Source of the DNA: Chromatiaceae bacterium
GTDB lineage: Bacteria; Pseudomonadota; Gammaproteobacteria; Chromatiales; Chromatiaceae
Direction: 5' to 3'
DNA length: 64,000 nt
Assembly (NCBI GenBank): GCA_024235175.1
Contig: JACKMX010000003.1
Span: 744,001-808,000 of the forward strand
Made by a program: the position numbers and the translations under genes. Below, piece after piece: positions 7,339 to 16,779 of the stretch. Below the pieces are notes generated by a model. The model was not told the origin of the DNA, did no database searches, and saw only the letters and a list, made by a program, of their open reading frames with translations. Position 1 is the stretch's first letter, and every line of letters starts with the position of its first letter.

Positions 7339-10100
7339 GCTTCTGCCTCTTGACCTGGGTTGTTTGAGGGTGCGGCGCCCCCGCGGTTGATGCAGGGAAG
7401 TACGAAGGAAAATATAGCACCTTTTTCCGGAGTGCTTTTCACTGACAGCCGGCCGCCAAAGTGTTCAATGATTTCCCGGCTGATCGGCAGGCCCAATCCG
7501 GTGCCCAATGGATTGGCGCTGCCTTCAACGCCCTGCCGGAATTTTTCAAATATGACCGGCTGCAGTTTCACCGGGACACCGCTGCCATTGTCGCTGACCA
7601 TAACCTTGTACATGTTCTGCTGGCGTTTCAGGTGAACCTCAACCCTGCCGGACTCTTTCGCCATAAACTTGGCGGCGTTTGACAATAGATTGAGCATCAC
7701 CTGCATCAGCCGGTCCTGATCCGCCATCACCTTGGCTGGAGCGTCCGGAAGATCCAGCTTAAGCCTGCCGCCACGGTCGATGATCAACTGCTCAGAGGCA
7801 TCGATAGACTGGCGGATAATGTCGCCAAGATCGACTTCACTGCTGGTCCATACAGCGTGCCCTGACTCGATCTTGGCCAGATCCAGCACCTGATTGACCA
7901 GCCTGGTCAGACGCTCGGTCTCGCTGACGATAATTCCGAGAAACCGTTTGCGCTCCTCCAGATCGATTTTGGGATCTTCCCAGAGGATTTCGGAGAATGC
8001 CCGGATCGAGGTCAGGGGGGTGCGCAATTCATGGGTAACCGACGACATGAAGTCATCTTTCAGGTGGTCAAGTTCAAGCAGCTTGACATTGGCCGCCTTC
8101 AGTTCGGCGGTGGCGGCTTCCAGCTCACGCGACTTCTGCTCCAGTTCATGGCTGTAGGCCCGTATCTGAGACGCTTCGTCCAGAATATCCATGACTTCAT
8201 CAAGTCCGAGCGGCTCCTCCTGCACAACAGAGGCTATCATGGCTCGGGCCGAGGCGCTGCCGATGGCACCGGCCAGCAGCGTCTCCGCGAAATGGACGGT
8301 CTCTCCATCGGCCGGAAGCTCGGCGTCATCTTCAATATTTCGTTCTTTGGCATAGTACTCTGCGAAACTCTCCCTTGCCCGGTCTTCACCCAGGAAGCGT
8401 CCGGTCAGGCTGATCAGGTCGTCCACTTCCGCCCTGCCGCGCCAGAGGCCCTCCGCTATCGGACGGTTGATGCTCATTGCATCCACGAACCGGGTCGCCT
8501 GGGTGGTCTCCTCGGCATTCGGTGCACGTATCGAGGAGACGATAAGGTAGGCACCAATGTTCAGCGTAAGGCTCCAGAAGAGGCAGTGGGTTATCTCGTC
8601 GAATCCCTCCAATCCAAACAGTGCCTGGGGTTTCAACAGCGCAATGCCAAAGGGGCCCAGATCAAGAAAATCCCGCGCCAGCCAGCCCGATTTGGCGAAG
8701 GAGGGTAGTAACAGCGTGTAGATCCATACCAGAAATCCCGCGCTCAGTCCGGCCAGTGCGCCGCCGCGGGTACCACCGCGCCAGTACATGCCGCCGATCA
8801 TGGCCGGTGCAAACTGGGCCACGGCAGCAAAGCTGATCAACCCGATAGCGACCAGCGCATAGGCTTCACCGGCCAGTCTGAAATAGGAGTAACCAAGCAT
8901 CAGCACGACAAAGATGGCACCGCGCCGCACCAGCAGCAGGATAACACTCAAATCCATGGACGGCGCCCGGTAGCGCCAGCGCCGCAGCAGTCCCGGCATG
9001 ACCAGATCGTTGCAGACCATGGTGGAGAGGGCGATGGTTTCGACGATCACCATGCCGGTGGCGGCGGAGAGGCCGCCGAGATAGGAGAAGAGCGCCAGCC
9101 ACTGCTGCTTATGAGCGATCGGCAGGGTCAATACATAGGTGTCGGCGTCCACGCCCATGCCGGCGAACTCAAGTTGGCCGGCCAGTGCAATAGGCAGCAC
9201 AAAGATATTGATCAACAGCAGATAGAGCGGAAACAGCCAGATTGCACGGCGCAGTTGATTCTCGCCGCTGTTCTCGACCACAGCCACCTGAAACTGGCGC
9301 GGAAGCATCAGCACTGCCAGCGCCGATAGCAGGGATAAGGAGAACCAGAAGTTTGCACCCCCCTCGGGGATCAGCCGGGTTTTCAAATGTCCTGCCTGAA
9401 GCGCCTGATGCACGACATCACCGAAACCGTCGTAGAGTCCGAATGTGATAAAAACGCCCACCGCGGTAAGCGCGAACAGTTTCACTATCGATTCGAAGGC
9501 GATGGCCGCCACCATTCCCTCGTGCCGTTCACTGGCATCCAGATGCCTGGTACCCAAAAGAATGGTGAATACCGCCAGAATCAGGGCTATATAAAACGCG
9601 GTATCCCTCCAGACAGGCAGGGTGTGCGCACCGCCCGGCAGCATTACATCGGGATAATGGATCAAAATACTGAAGGAACTGGAGATGGCTTTGAGCTGCA
9701 GTGCGATATAAGGCAGCACACCGACCACGGCAATAACCGTGACCAGGCCGCCCAGCAGATGGCTTTTACCGTAACGGGAGGAGATGAAGTCGGCAATGGA
9801 TGTGATGCGCTGGGACTTGCTTATCCGCACCATTTTAAGCAGCAGGAAAACCCAGAGAGTGGCAGCCAGGGTCGGGCCCAGATAGATCGGGAGGAAACCG
9901 TAGCCGGTTGCTGCAGCCCTGCCGACACTGCCGTAATAGGTCCAGGCGGTGCAGTAAACCGCGAGAGAGAGCGCATATACCGTGGGATTTGATATAACCG
10001 AGCGGCCAGTGTCGGCACGCCGGTCTGCCCAATAGGCGATGGCGAACAACAAACCCAGGTAGAGAAATGAGGTGACAACGACCAGCGGCCCGCTCAGCAC
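7335..10100 (-). CDS. SSF-STAC sensor histidine kinase (CrbS-like)
   Basis: 921 residues. The SSF transporter-like module fills about 1-480. A STAC-type domain lies at about 510-630 (LISLTGRFLGEDRARESFAE), then a coiled coil with an ELEQKSRELEAATAELKA repeat, then HisKA with the His near 690 (SSVTHELRTPLTSIRAFSE) and HATPase (LNLLSNAAKF, DNGSGVP, GTGLGLPIS). The architecture matches CrbS, the kinase known from Vibrio and Pseudomonas relatives to switch on acetate use. Unlike the CrbS/CrbR pairs, whose regulator has a LuxR-type HTH, the co-encoded regulator here is a bare receiver. The minus-strand order is small membrane protein, kinase, receiver. Confidence 0.88.
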   Translation of the reverse strand: MLSGPLVVVTSFLYLGLLFAIAYWADRRADTGRSVISNPTVYALSLAVYCTAWTYYGSVGRAAATGYGFLPIYLGPTLAATLWVFLLLKMVRISKSQRITSIADFISSRYGKSHLLGGLVTVIAVVGVLPYIALQLKAISSSFSILIHYPDVMLPGGAHTLPVWRDTAFYIALILAVFTILLGTRHLDASERHEGMVAAIAFESIVKLFALTAVGVFITFGLYDGFGDVVHQALQAGHLKTRLIPEGGANFWFSLSLLSALAVLMLPRQFQVAVVENSGENQLRRAIWLFPLYLLLINIFVLPIALAGQLEFAGMGVDADTYVLTLPIAHKQQWLALFSYLGGLSAATGMVIVETIALSTMVCNDLVMPGLLRRWRYRAPSMDLSVILLLVRRGAIFVVLMLGYSYFRLAGEAYALVAIGLISFAAVAQFAPAMIGGMYWRGGTRGGALAGLSAGFLVWIYTLLLPSFAKSGWLARDFLDLGPFGIALLKPQALFGLEGFDEITHCLFWSLTLNIGAYLIVSSIRAPNAEETTQATRFVDAMSINRPIAEGLWRGRAEVDDLISLTGRFLGEDRARESFAEYYAKERNIEDDAELPADGETVHFAETLLAGAIGSASARAMIASVVQEEPLGLDEVMDILDEASQIRAYSHELEQKSRELEAATAELKAANVKLLELDHLKDDFMSSVTHELRTPLTSIRAFSEILWEDPKIDLEERKRFLGIIVSETERLTRLVNQVLDLAKIESGHAVWTSSEVDLGDIIRQSIDASEQLIIDRGGRLKLDLPDAPAKVMADQDRLMQVMLNLLSNAAKFMAKESGRVEVHLKRQQNMYKVMVSDNGSGVPVKLQPVIFEKFRQGVEGSANPLGTGLGLPISREIIEHFGGRLSVKSTPEKGAIFSFVLPCINRGGAAPSNNPGQEAEA

Positions 10101-10148
10101 GCTGTTGGTCCGGATAATTCAGCTGTGAAGATTCGGAGCGTCCCCAAG

Positions 10149-10355
10149 CTATTCATTTGTCCCACCACCCCGTACGACCCAGGCCATGGCCGCAATCAGC
10201 AGACTCCAGACGCCAAACAGATAGAGAAACAGAAGCGGCAACCCGAACAGCAGCCGTGGCCGGTCCGGCAGCGCAATAACGGGTGAGAACAGGAGCAGCA
10301 AGCCGATCAGGAAAATGGCAACCAATCGTTGCCTCATCATCTTGGATTGGCGCAC
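10149..10355 (-). CDS. Small membrane protein, DUF3311-like, upstream of the CrbS-like kinase
   Basis: About 68 residues with two membrane segments: VAIFLIGLLLLFSPVIAL, then LFLYLFGVWSLLIAAMAWVV after a LFGLPLLF motif. The P-x-LFGLP pattern and size recall DUF3311, a small protein encoded before SSF transporters such as rhizobial MctP. I chose the GTG at 10355 because a GGAG lies eight bases before it; a GTG at 10373 and an ATG at 10322 are in the same frame. It precedes the SSF-kinase gene by 48 bp, as the unrelated small protein at 4825 precedes the other SSF kinase. Confidence 0.6.
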   Translation of the reverse strand: MRQSKMMRQRLVAIFLIGLLLLFSPVIALPDRPRLLFGLPLLFLYLFGVWSLLIAAMAWVVRGGGTNE

Positions 10356-10611
10356 GAACACGACTCCTCTCACTTTCCAAATGCTGTGAGTTCAGTATAG
10401 AGCAAGGCTGCAACTTGTGTTACAGCGTGTTTGCAAACGGAGAATTGCCAGCAGGATCCAATTTATCTAGTATCGAAAATCCAAAAATGGTTAGTCGCAA
10501 ATGGATCAATAAAAATAAACCTGTTTTTTTTATATGACCAATGATAACCGGTGAATCCGAGTCTTCATCCAGCAGAACAGAACAGTCGATTCACCGTGAG
10601 TGGAGGAGAGA

Positions 10612-11394
10612 ATGTATTATAAATTTGGCAAGTTTGCGGTTATTTTGTGGATAATTTTCTGCGGGGAACCCCTGCTGGCACAGCGTCAATATGGACCGCA
10701 GGCAGCCATGGAAGAGGCGAAGCGTGCGATTGGCCTGACACCCAATCCGGACAGAGGGCGCGAACTCTACAATATTTGTGTCGTGTGTCACGGGCCGGAG
10801 GGTTGGGGTTCCAGTAATGGCTACTATCCGCAGGTGGCGGGGCAACTGACGGGTGTCATCATTAAGCAGCTTGCCGATATCCGTGCGCGTAATCGGGATA
10901 ACCCGACGATGTTCCCCTTTTCCATGCCAAGTGTACTGGGCGGTGCGCAGGAGATGGCGGATGTAGCTGCCTATATCGCCGCACTGCCCATGTCGCCGGT
11001 TAACGATACAGGACCGGGACATGATCTGGAGCTCGGTAAACGGATCTACCAGAAAGAGTGCGCCGAATGTCATGGTGATAGTGGGCAGGGTGATGCGAAG
11101 GATCATGCCCCTTTGATCATGGGACAGCACTACAGTTATCTGAAACGCCAGTTTGACTGGATCCGTTTCGGAAAACGGCGTAATGCCGATGAGAAGATGG
11201 TCAGGCAGATTCAACGTTTTACAGGGCGTGAGGTATCGGCAGTGATGGACTATGTGTCGAGACTCCGTCCTCCGAAAGAAAAGTTGGCTCGGATTGGCTG
11301 GGAAAACCCCGACTTTCCAAGTTTTTCCAGGCATAATCTGCCTGTGCCGATGATATTGCACGAGGTACCCACCCGAGCCGGTGTTGTAGAGTGA
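10612..11394 (+). CDS. Periplasmic dihaem cytochrome c (c4/c553-like)
   Basis: 260 residues. An N-terminal signal peptide (MYYKFGKFAVILWIIF, probable cleavage after LLA) precedes two class I cytochrome c domains with haem motifs CVVCH and CAECH. Met ligands are likely in MFPFSMPS and the matching part of domain 2. The spacing is that of a c4-type electron shuttle between a membrane dehydrogenase or bc1 complex and a terminal oxidase. The ATG at 10612 has a strong GGAGGAGA ribosome site immediately before it; the in-frame GTG at 10600 lies inside that site. It is transcribed away from the SSF-kinase operon. Confidence 0.85.
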   Translation: MYYKFGKFAVILWIIFCGEPLLAQRQYGPQAAMEEAKRAIGLTPNPDRGRELYNICVVCHGPEGWGSSNGYYPQVAGQLTGVIIKQLADIRARNRDNPTMFPFSMPSVLGGAQEMADVAAYIAALPMSPVNDTGPGHDLELGKRIYQKECAECHGDSGQGDAKDHAPLIMGQHYSYLKRQFDWIRFGKRRNADEKMVRQIQRFTGREVSAVMDYVSRLRPPKEKLARIGWENPDFPSFSRHNLPVPMILHEVPTRAGVVE

Positions 11395-11503
11395 AGCACT
11401 GTTCCGGCCTGGTGGCGGATGAGAAAATTCGGGTGGTTCCAACAGTGACGCGGAACAATTTTGTAATTCAGTCCTGAATAATGTGGAATTACTGGAGTAA
11501 AAG

Positions 11504-11551
11504 ATGGGCTTGTTTCATGGCCTGCATTTTCCGGAGACATTAAACCGCTAA
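11504..11551 (+). CDS. Possible 15-codon leader ORF
   Basis: An ATG with GGAG six bases upstream opens a 15-residue frame (MGLFHGLHFPETLNR). Its TAA overlaps the ATG of the next gene as TAATG. The arrangement would couple translation of the membrane-protein gene to this short frame. There is no homology to judge it by, and a chance frame of this size is likely enough that confidence is low. Confidence 0.2.
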   Translation: MGLFHGLHFPETLNR

Positions 11552-12234
11552 TGAAATTGCATACCCCGCTGATAATCCTTTTCGCGCTGATGAATGGCAT
11601 CATTCTGTATATGTTTCTACTGCATCTGCCATTTGGATCGGAAGCCTTCCTGCTCAGTTTGGCGTACTGGAACAAGTTGTCCCCGGTTATAGAGATAGCC
11701 GCATTATTGGGTGCATTAACCGCGATTTCCGGGGTGGTTATGGCCAAACGACTCGACGAAAATTGGAAGAACCGGCTGCTCTATTGGCGCGGGCAGTACG
11801 CACATCCGGCTTATGATGCATTTCTGACGACCAGAAAACAGCCTTTTGACTCGAGCGAATTATTGTCCGCGTTTCCGGCAGTGAAGGATTCCGGGTTCAG
11901 TCATAAGGTGCAGCTGGAAACCTGGATGCGGCTTTATCCGAAGCACGAGCAGCATCCTGTCGTTCTCAGCACCTATGGCCAGTGGATGATGCAGCGGGAT
12001 TTTTATCTGATAGCACTGCTGTTTTTGCTGGTGTTTCTGGTGGTATGGCCGCTTAACCGGAGCATACCTTTCAATATTGCAGGTGCCTATGTATTCATAT
12101 ACGGCGCACAGTTCATATTTCTGCTGATCATGGCACGCCGGGTCGGAGTCCGCCTGGTGGATAATCTGCTTGGCGTGGCGCTTGGCGTGGATAAGAGAGA
12201 GGACGAAGGATCAGGCGGAAGGCGCATAATTTAG
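11551..12234 (+). CDS. Conserved-looking membrane protein of unknown function
   Basis: 227 residues that I do not recognise. There are about four membrane segments: 5-25, 45-65, 155-172 (FYLIALLFLLVFLVVWPL) and 178-198. A roughly 85-residue soluble loop sits between helices 2 and 3 and is rich in aromatic and charged residues. The end is polar and basic. It lies 156 bp after the cytochrome c gene on the same strand; whether they share a transcript is unclear. Confidence 0.6.
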   Translation: MKLHTPLIILFALMNGIILYMFLLHLPFGSEAFLLSLAYWNKLSPVIEIAALLGALTAISGVVMAKRLDENWKNRLLYWRGQYAHPAYDAFLTTRKQPFDSSELLSAFPAVKDSGFSHKVQLETWMRLYPKHEQHPVVLSTYGQWMMQRDFYLIALLFLLVFLVVWPLNRSIPFNIAGAYVFIYGAQFIFLLIMARRVGVRLVDNLLGVALGVDKREDEGSGGRRII

Positions 12235-12264
12235 GGACTGTTATCAGGCCTGCTCTGCATCGTA

Positions 12265-12966
12265 TCAGGTTATTACCGTCATATCCTTCAGCCGCAACGC
12301 GCGTTTTCTCCTTTTTCTGTAAGTACTCTGGGCGAGAAACAACTCCCCTGCCGCAATCGCATCAATCAAAGCGTTGTGCGCCGGGTAGCGGGGCAGATTG
12401 TAGCGAACCCGCGCCTTGTCGAGGCGTAGATCCCCCGAACGGATTGGCTTGTCCATGCTGCGGAATATGCGAACTTCGAGCGCCAGTGTATCCACTACGG
12501 GCGCAATGAAGGGGTAACCGTAGATGCGTTTGCACGCTTTGCTGAGAAACTCGTACTCGACCGCCGCATGATGGGCCACAAGCACTCTGGATTCCAGTGA
12601 TTTCAGCAGCCTCGGCAGCGCCTCTTCCAGCGGTCTGGCACTGGATGCGGTGTCGTCCATGATGCCGTGAATCACCGCCGATGATTCGGGAATGGCTCTG
12701 ACCGGGCGGGAGAGAAAGTGGTCCGCCTCGCCCAGGCGCAGACTTTGCCCGCGAATAGGCACGTAACCGATACTCAGGATTTCGTCTTTGTCTTTGTCGA
12801 GGCCGGTCGTTTCGAAATCCAGCGCCAGGTATTCCACCTGGCGCCAGTCCGTATCGGGAGTGGGGAAGGTGGATTCATAATACTCCCTCAGCGGGCCTGC
12901 GGGCATTTTACGCAGATACCAGTAGCGGCGTTCGTCGAGGTTGAACAGAAATTTCCAGATCGACAT
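12265..12966 (-). CDS. 3'-5' exonuclease, DnaQ/DEDDh family
   Basis: 233 residues with the DEDDh exonuclease motifs: LALDFETTGLDKDKDEIL (Exo I, residues about 47-65), an SAVIHGI segment, VAHHAAVEYEFL (Exo II) and HNALIDAIA (Exo III, His and Asp). The ATG directly abuts the TAG of the DUF294 gene upstream, so the two form one operon. This exonuclease/DUF294 pairing is, from memory, common beside SSF symporters in gammaproteobacteria, but its role there is not known. It may act on RNA or DNA ends, or on a nucleotide modification made by its partner. Confidence 0.82.
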   Translation of the reverse strand: MSIWKFLFNLDERRYWYLRKMPAGPLREYYESTFPTPDTDWRQVEYLALDFETTGLDKDKDEILSIGYVPIRGQSLRLGEADHFLSRPVRAIPESSAVIHGIMDDTASSARPLEEALPRLLKSLESRVLVAHHAAVEYEFLSKACKRIYGYPFIAPVVDTLALEVRIFRSMDKPIRSGDLRLDKARVRYNLPRYPAHNALIDAIAAGELFLAQSTYRKRRKRALRLKDMTVIT

Positions 12967-14850
12967 CTACATTTTGTACCGCTGGCTAAGTGTGTTCTGC
13001 ATGGTGCGCACCACCGAAAATGCATCCTTCAGGTGATTGCGTTCAAAGTGCGACAGATGATCGGGAGACATGAAGTTATCTGCCGGCTCGCCTGCCTTGA
13101 TCAAACGCGCCTGGTGTTGGATGCGCAGATAACATATGAATTCCAGCGCGTCCTTTAAATCATGCGCGCCTTCACTGGTGACTTCGCCGCCCTCGGCAAC
13201 CACATCCAGCCGGTCAAGGGTGTTGACCGCCTTGCTGCCCGCAGCCAGGCTGTAGACACGGGCCAGATCCACGATCGGGACGATACCGTTGTGTTTTACG
13301 TCGAAAGTCTGGTTGTGCTCTCCTCCCTTGATCAAAACAAAATTGCGGAAAAAACCGATGGGTGGCTGGTGTGACAGGGCGTTGCCCGCCATAAACGCGA
13401 GAAAAATCCTGTTCCCACGTGTTTTTTCCAATGCATATTCGGCGATCTCTCTGAATAAGTTGCGTGAGCCGTAAACACGGCGCATGTCGAAAAATACCGA
13501 GGTCAGCATGAGCGACATCGGTTCGGGCTGATCGATCCACTTCTCGAAATATCCCTTCCAGACGGTGAGAGGCTGGCGCCATTTGTCGGTGATCGCCATC
13601 ATTTCACCGGGGCAGTAGATGTAACCGCAGGCATTCAACCCATCACACACGAATTTCGCCAACTCCCTGAAGTAGTCGGCATGAATCCGGGGATCGTAGG
13701 CGTCGTCAATGATCATGCAGTTGTCCTGATCTGACTTTGCCGTTTGTTCATTGCGCGCCTGGGAACCCGCTGCGACCCAGACATAGCGGACAGGAGGTGG
13801 TCCCAACCTCTCCTCCGCCAACTGCAACAGCCTAGAGGTGATGGCATCGGTAATCGACGTAATCAAATGACCGACACTGTCTGCGCTCGCCTCCGCAACG
13901 GCCATATTGACCAGCAGATCGGGGATCTTGTTGGCCACCTCCTGCATGCGTTCGATTTTGTTTTGCTTGTAGATGTCGCTGACCATGTAGACGACGGATG
14001 TTGTCTGATGTTTGGTCAGGTCGGTGGCGGTAACCATGCCGGCAATGCCGTCATCATGGGTAATCGGCAGATGATGAATGTTGTGCCGGGCCATATGAAG
14101 TTGTGCCTGAAAAGCAAAGGTATCGTCTTTCAGGGAGGATGGATTAAAAGTCATGATCTCGGTGATCGGCAGATTGACGTCCAACGCCTCGGCGACGACC
14201 CGGTTGCGCAGATCGCGGTCGGTAACTATGCCTGCAAGCTGCCCCTTGGCGCAGACCAGGATGGAGGAGACGCGCTCTTTGGACATCTTGCGCGCGGTTT
14301 CGTAAATGGATGCGGATGGGGAGATAGTGACCGGTTTCCGTTGGATCAACTCCCTGATCGGGGTGGTTATAAGATTGACCTGACTGCTGGTAACCTGTGT
14401 CGCCTGGTTGATGGCGTCGCGCAGCCGGTCGCCCACAACACTGCTGAAAAAATAGGCAAACTGGGTATGGTGTTCGCACAGCTTGTCAACGTCCTGTGCA
14501 GACAACTGGTAGATCAGCGTATCTTCCAGTGCGGTGCAGTGGTGTTCGATCTGATTCGGGCGGTGGGATGCACGATAACCGAATACGTCACCTTCCCCCA
14601 GTCGGGCCAGGATTTCGTTTTCAATATTGAACACCTCCACCGCTCCGGTACGGATCAGGTAAAGATAGCTCTCCAGACTGTTGGTTTCGGAAATTATCGT
14701 ATCGCGCCGGAAATAACGCACCTGAAGCATGGTGGGAAGTTCGGCCAGTGCATCTTCGGGCAGCTGGTCAAACGGGTGGTTTGCGGCAAGAAAATCTCTG
14801 ATCTCTAGTAACTCGATATCCACTGTGTCTGTCCGAATGGTAACTGTCAC
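12967..14850 (-). CDS. Cyclic-nucleotide-binding/CBS/DUF294 signalling protein
   Basis: 627 residues in four parts. A cyclic-nucleotide-binding domain lies at about 15-130 and a CBS pair at about 160-290. The DUF294 nucleotidyltransferase-like region follows with AAGSQARNEQTAKSDQDN at about 357-375, which keeps the GS-x2-R-x-EQ-x5-DQDN pattern. The DUF294 C-terminal domain completes it. The protein would integrate a cyclic or adenine nucleotide signal with a transferase-like activity. It is followed at zero distance by the exonuclease gene, and it lies just downstream of the symporter pair's terminator, so it has its own promoter somewhere in 14851-14967. Confidence 0.85.
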   Translation of the reverse strand: MTVTIRTDTVDIELLEIRDFLAANHPFDQLPEDALAELPTMLQVRYFRRDTIISETNSLESYLYLIRTGAVEVFNIENEILARLGEGDVFGYRASHRPNQIEHHCTALEDTLIYQLSAQDVDKLCEHHTQFAYFFSSVVGDRLRDAINQATQVTSSQVNLITTPIRELIQRKPVTISPSASIYETARKMSKERVSSILVCAKGQLAGIVTDRDLRNRVVAEALDVNLPITEIMTFNPSSLKDDTFAFQAQLHMARHNIHHLPITHDDGIAGMVTATDLTKHQTTSVVYMVSDIYKQNKIERMQEVANKIPDLLVNMAVAEASADSVGHLITSITDAITSRLLQLAEERLGPPPVRYVWVAAGSQARNEQTAKSDQDNCMIIDDAYDPRIHADYFRELAKFVCDGLNACGYIYCPGEMMAITDKWRQPLTVWKGYFEKWIDQPEPMSLMLTSVFFDMRRVYGSRNLFREIAEYALEKTRGNRIFLAFMAGNALSHQPPIGFFRNFVLIKGGEHNQTFDVKHNGIVPIVDLARVYSLAAGSKAVNTLDRLDVVAEGGEVTSEGAHDLKDALEFICYLRIQHQARLIKAGEPADNFMSPDHLSHFERNHLKDAFSVVRTMQNTLSQRYKM

Positions 14851-14967
14851 ATATGGCTCACTTATAGAGAGCCTGATAGTTATATTCCCGATAGCTATTT
14901 ATTGATTGACCAAAATAGACAACTATAGCGAGCGCTGATTCAAAGCGTCATTGAGGGGCAATGCCCC

Positions 14968-14996
14968 AAAAAAAAGACCCCGCACTGGGCGGGGTC
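14968..14996 (-). terminator. Rho-independent terminator of the symporter operon
   Basis: On the minus strand an 8-bp GC-rich stem (GACCCCGC/GCGGGGTC) with a 5-base loop is followed by eight T residues. It lies 34 bp after the stop of the SSF symporter gene, exactly where that transcript should end. Confidence 0.9.
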
Positions 14997-15029
14997 CATT
15001 CTACAACACATCTTATTGTTATATGCGGC

Positions 15030-16760
15030 TTAGTGATCGGTGGCCGCACCAGCTCCACGCGGTGTGCGGATATCTTCCACCAGATGCTGGATATGCTCCG
15101 GCGGTGCCTTGGTGACCTTGGACACCAATATGGCAACAGCGAAGTTGATCGCGGCGCCGATGGTACCGAAGGCTTCCGGCTGAATGCCGAGGAACCAGTT
15201 TTCGGGTTTGTTGGGAAGCATCTCTGTACCAGGGACGAAGAACCAACCTTTGAACCAGAAGATGTAGATCAGGGTGGAGAGCAGACCTGCCAACATGCCC
15301 AACACCGCACCGGTGTTGTTGACGCGCTTGTTGAAGATGCCCATCATCAGCGCCGGGAAGATCGACGAGGCTGCCAGACCGAAGGCGAGGGCCACCACCT
15401 GTGCGGCGAATCCCGGCGGGTGCAGACCGAACCATCCGGCAATCGCGATCACGCCGGCCATCGAGATACGGGCTGCCATCAACTCGCCTTTCTCCGAAAT
15501 GTTTTTGGCAAACATACCCTTCAACAGGTCGTGCGATATCGCGGTGGACATCGCCAGCAGCAGGCCCGCAGCGGTGGAGAGCGCAGCGGCCAGGCCACCG
15601 GCAGCTACCACAGCGATAACCCAGTTAGGCAGTTTGGCGATTTCCGGATTGGCCAGCACCATGATGTCGCGGTCCACCTTCAGCTCGTTGTCACCGCCTT
15701 TGCGGTACTGTACGCGGCCGTCACCGTTCTTGTCCTCGAACTTGAGCAGACCGGTGGTCTCCCAGTTCTTGAACCACTGCGGACGGGCCTCGTAGGCCAT
15801 GGCGCCGTCAACGGCGGATACCGGTCCGGGCTGCACCGTCTTGGCCAGGTTGTAGAAGGCCATGGAGCCCACAGCCGGAGCGGTGGTGTAGAGAATGCCG
15901 ATGAACACCAGCGCCCAACCTGCAGACAGCCGCGCGTCACGTACCTTGGGCACGGTGAAGAAGCGGATGATGACGTGTGGCAGACCGGCGGTACCGATCA
16001 TCAGCGAGAAGGTGTAAAAGACCATGTTCAACGTAGTGGTCTTCTGCGCCGTGTATTGCGGGAAGCCCAGATCGATCAGCGTCTCGTCCAATCTGGCCAG
16101 CAGCGGGGTGCCATCCGAGAGGCTGCCGAACAGACCCATTTGCGGGATCGGGTTATTCGTCAGCTGCAGCGAGATGAAGATTGCCGGAATGGTGTAGGCC
16201 ATGATCAGCACACAGTACTGAGCAATCTGGGTGTAGGTGATGCCCTTCATGCCGCCAAGCACCGCGTAGACGAACACTATACCCATACCGATGAACAACC
16301 CGGTCTCGTAGTCCAGCTCCAGGAAGCGGGAGAAGGCGACACCTATACCCTTCATCTGACCGATTACATAGGTCAGCGAGGCGACGATCAGGCAGAGCAC
16401 CGCCACCATGCGCGCGGTCTGCGAGTAGTAACGGTCGCCGATGAACTCCGGCACCGTGAACTTGCCGAACTTGCGCAGGTAGGGTGCCAGCAGCATAGCC
16501 AGCAGCACGTAACCGCCGGTCCAGCCCATCAGGAACAACGAGGCGTCGTACCCCATGAAGGCGATCAGGCCGGCCATCGAGATAAACGATGCTGCGGACA
16601 TCCAGTCTGCCGCTGTAGCCATACCGTTGGCGACCGGGTGAACACCACGGCCCGCGGCATAGAACTCGCCCGTGCTTCCGGCTTTGGCCCAGATGGCGAT
16701 ACCAATGTATAGCGCGAACGTTAGTCCGACTACAATAAATGTTAATGTTTGAAGTTCCAT
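15030..16760 (-). CDS. Sodium:solute symporter, VC_2705/ActP-like
   Basis: 576 residues with about 13 membrane helices of the SSF fold. FYAAGRGVHPVANGMATAADW carries the family's early glycine-rich motif, and MSAASFISMAGLIAFMGYD is the broken helix of the sodium site. A soluble insert at about 305-365, with DKNGDGRVQYRKG, resembles an EF-hand-like loop and is unusual for plain ActP. With the DUF4212 partner upstream this matches the two-component VC_2705-type symporter, probably for acetate or another short carboxylate. A sigma-54 promoter and two palindromes lie upstream of the operon and a clear terminator follows. Confidence 0.88.
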   Translation of the reverse strand: MELQTLTFIVVGLTFALYIGIAIWAKAGSTGEFYAAGRGVHPVANGMATAADWMSAASFISMAGLIAFMGYDASLFLMGWTGGYVLLAMLLAPYLRKFGKFTVPEFIGDRYYSQTARMVAVLCLIVASLTYVIGQMKGIGVAFSRFLELDYETGLFIGMGIVFVYAVLGGMKGITYTQIAQYCVLIMAYTIPAIFISLQLTNNPIPQMGLFGSLSDGTPLLARLDETLIDLGFPQYTAQKTTTLNMVFYTFSLMIGTAGLPHVIIRFFTVPKVRDARLSAGWALVFIGILYTTAPAVGSMAFYNLAKTVQPGPVSAVDGAMAYEARPQWFKNWETTGLLKFEDKNGDGRVQYRKGGDNELKVDRDIMVLANPEIAKLPNWVIAVVAAGGLAAALSTAAGLLLAMSTAISHDLLKGMFAKNISEKGELMAARISMAGVIAIAGWFGLHPPGFAAQVVALAFGLAASSIFPALMMGIFNKRVNNTGAVLGMLAGLLSTLIYIFWFKGWFFVPGTEMLPNKPENWFLGIQPEAFGTIGAAINFAVAILVSKVTKAPPEHIQHLVEDIRTPRGAGAATDH

Positions 16761-16779
16761 AAAATTTTAGACTCCTCGC

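Noticed and set aside
10413..10440. Another operator palindrome near TGTTACAGCGTGTTTGC
   Set aside because: Only the left half-site matches; the right arm has no resemblance to GTARCR.
13744..14808. A 354-codon plus-strand frame
   Set aside because: Antisense shadow of the CNMP/CBS/DUF294 gene; its product has no recognisable motif.
14961..16712. A 583-codon open frame on the plus strand
   Set aside because: It is antisense to the SSF symporter, which has clear family motifs. The antisense product is rich in His, Gln and Gly without any domain and reflects codon bias of the real gene.
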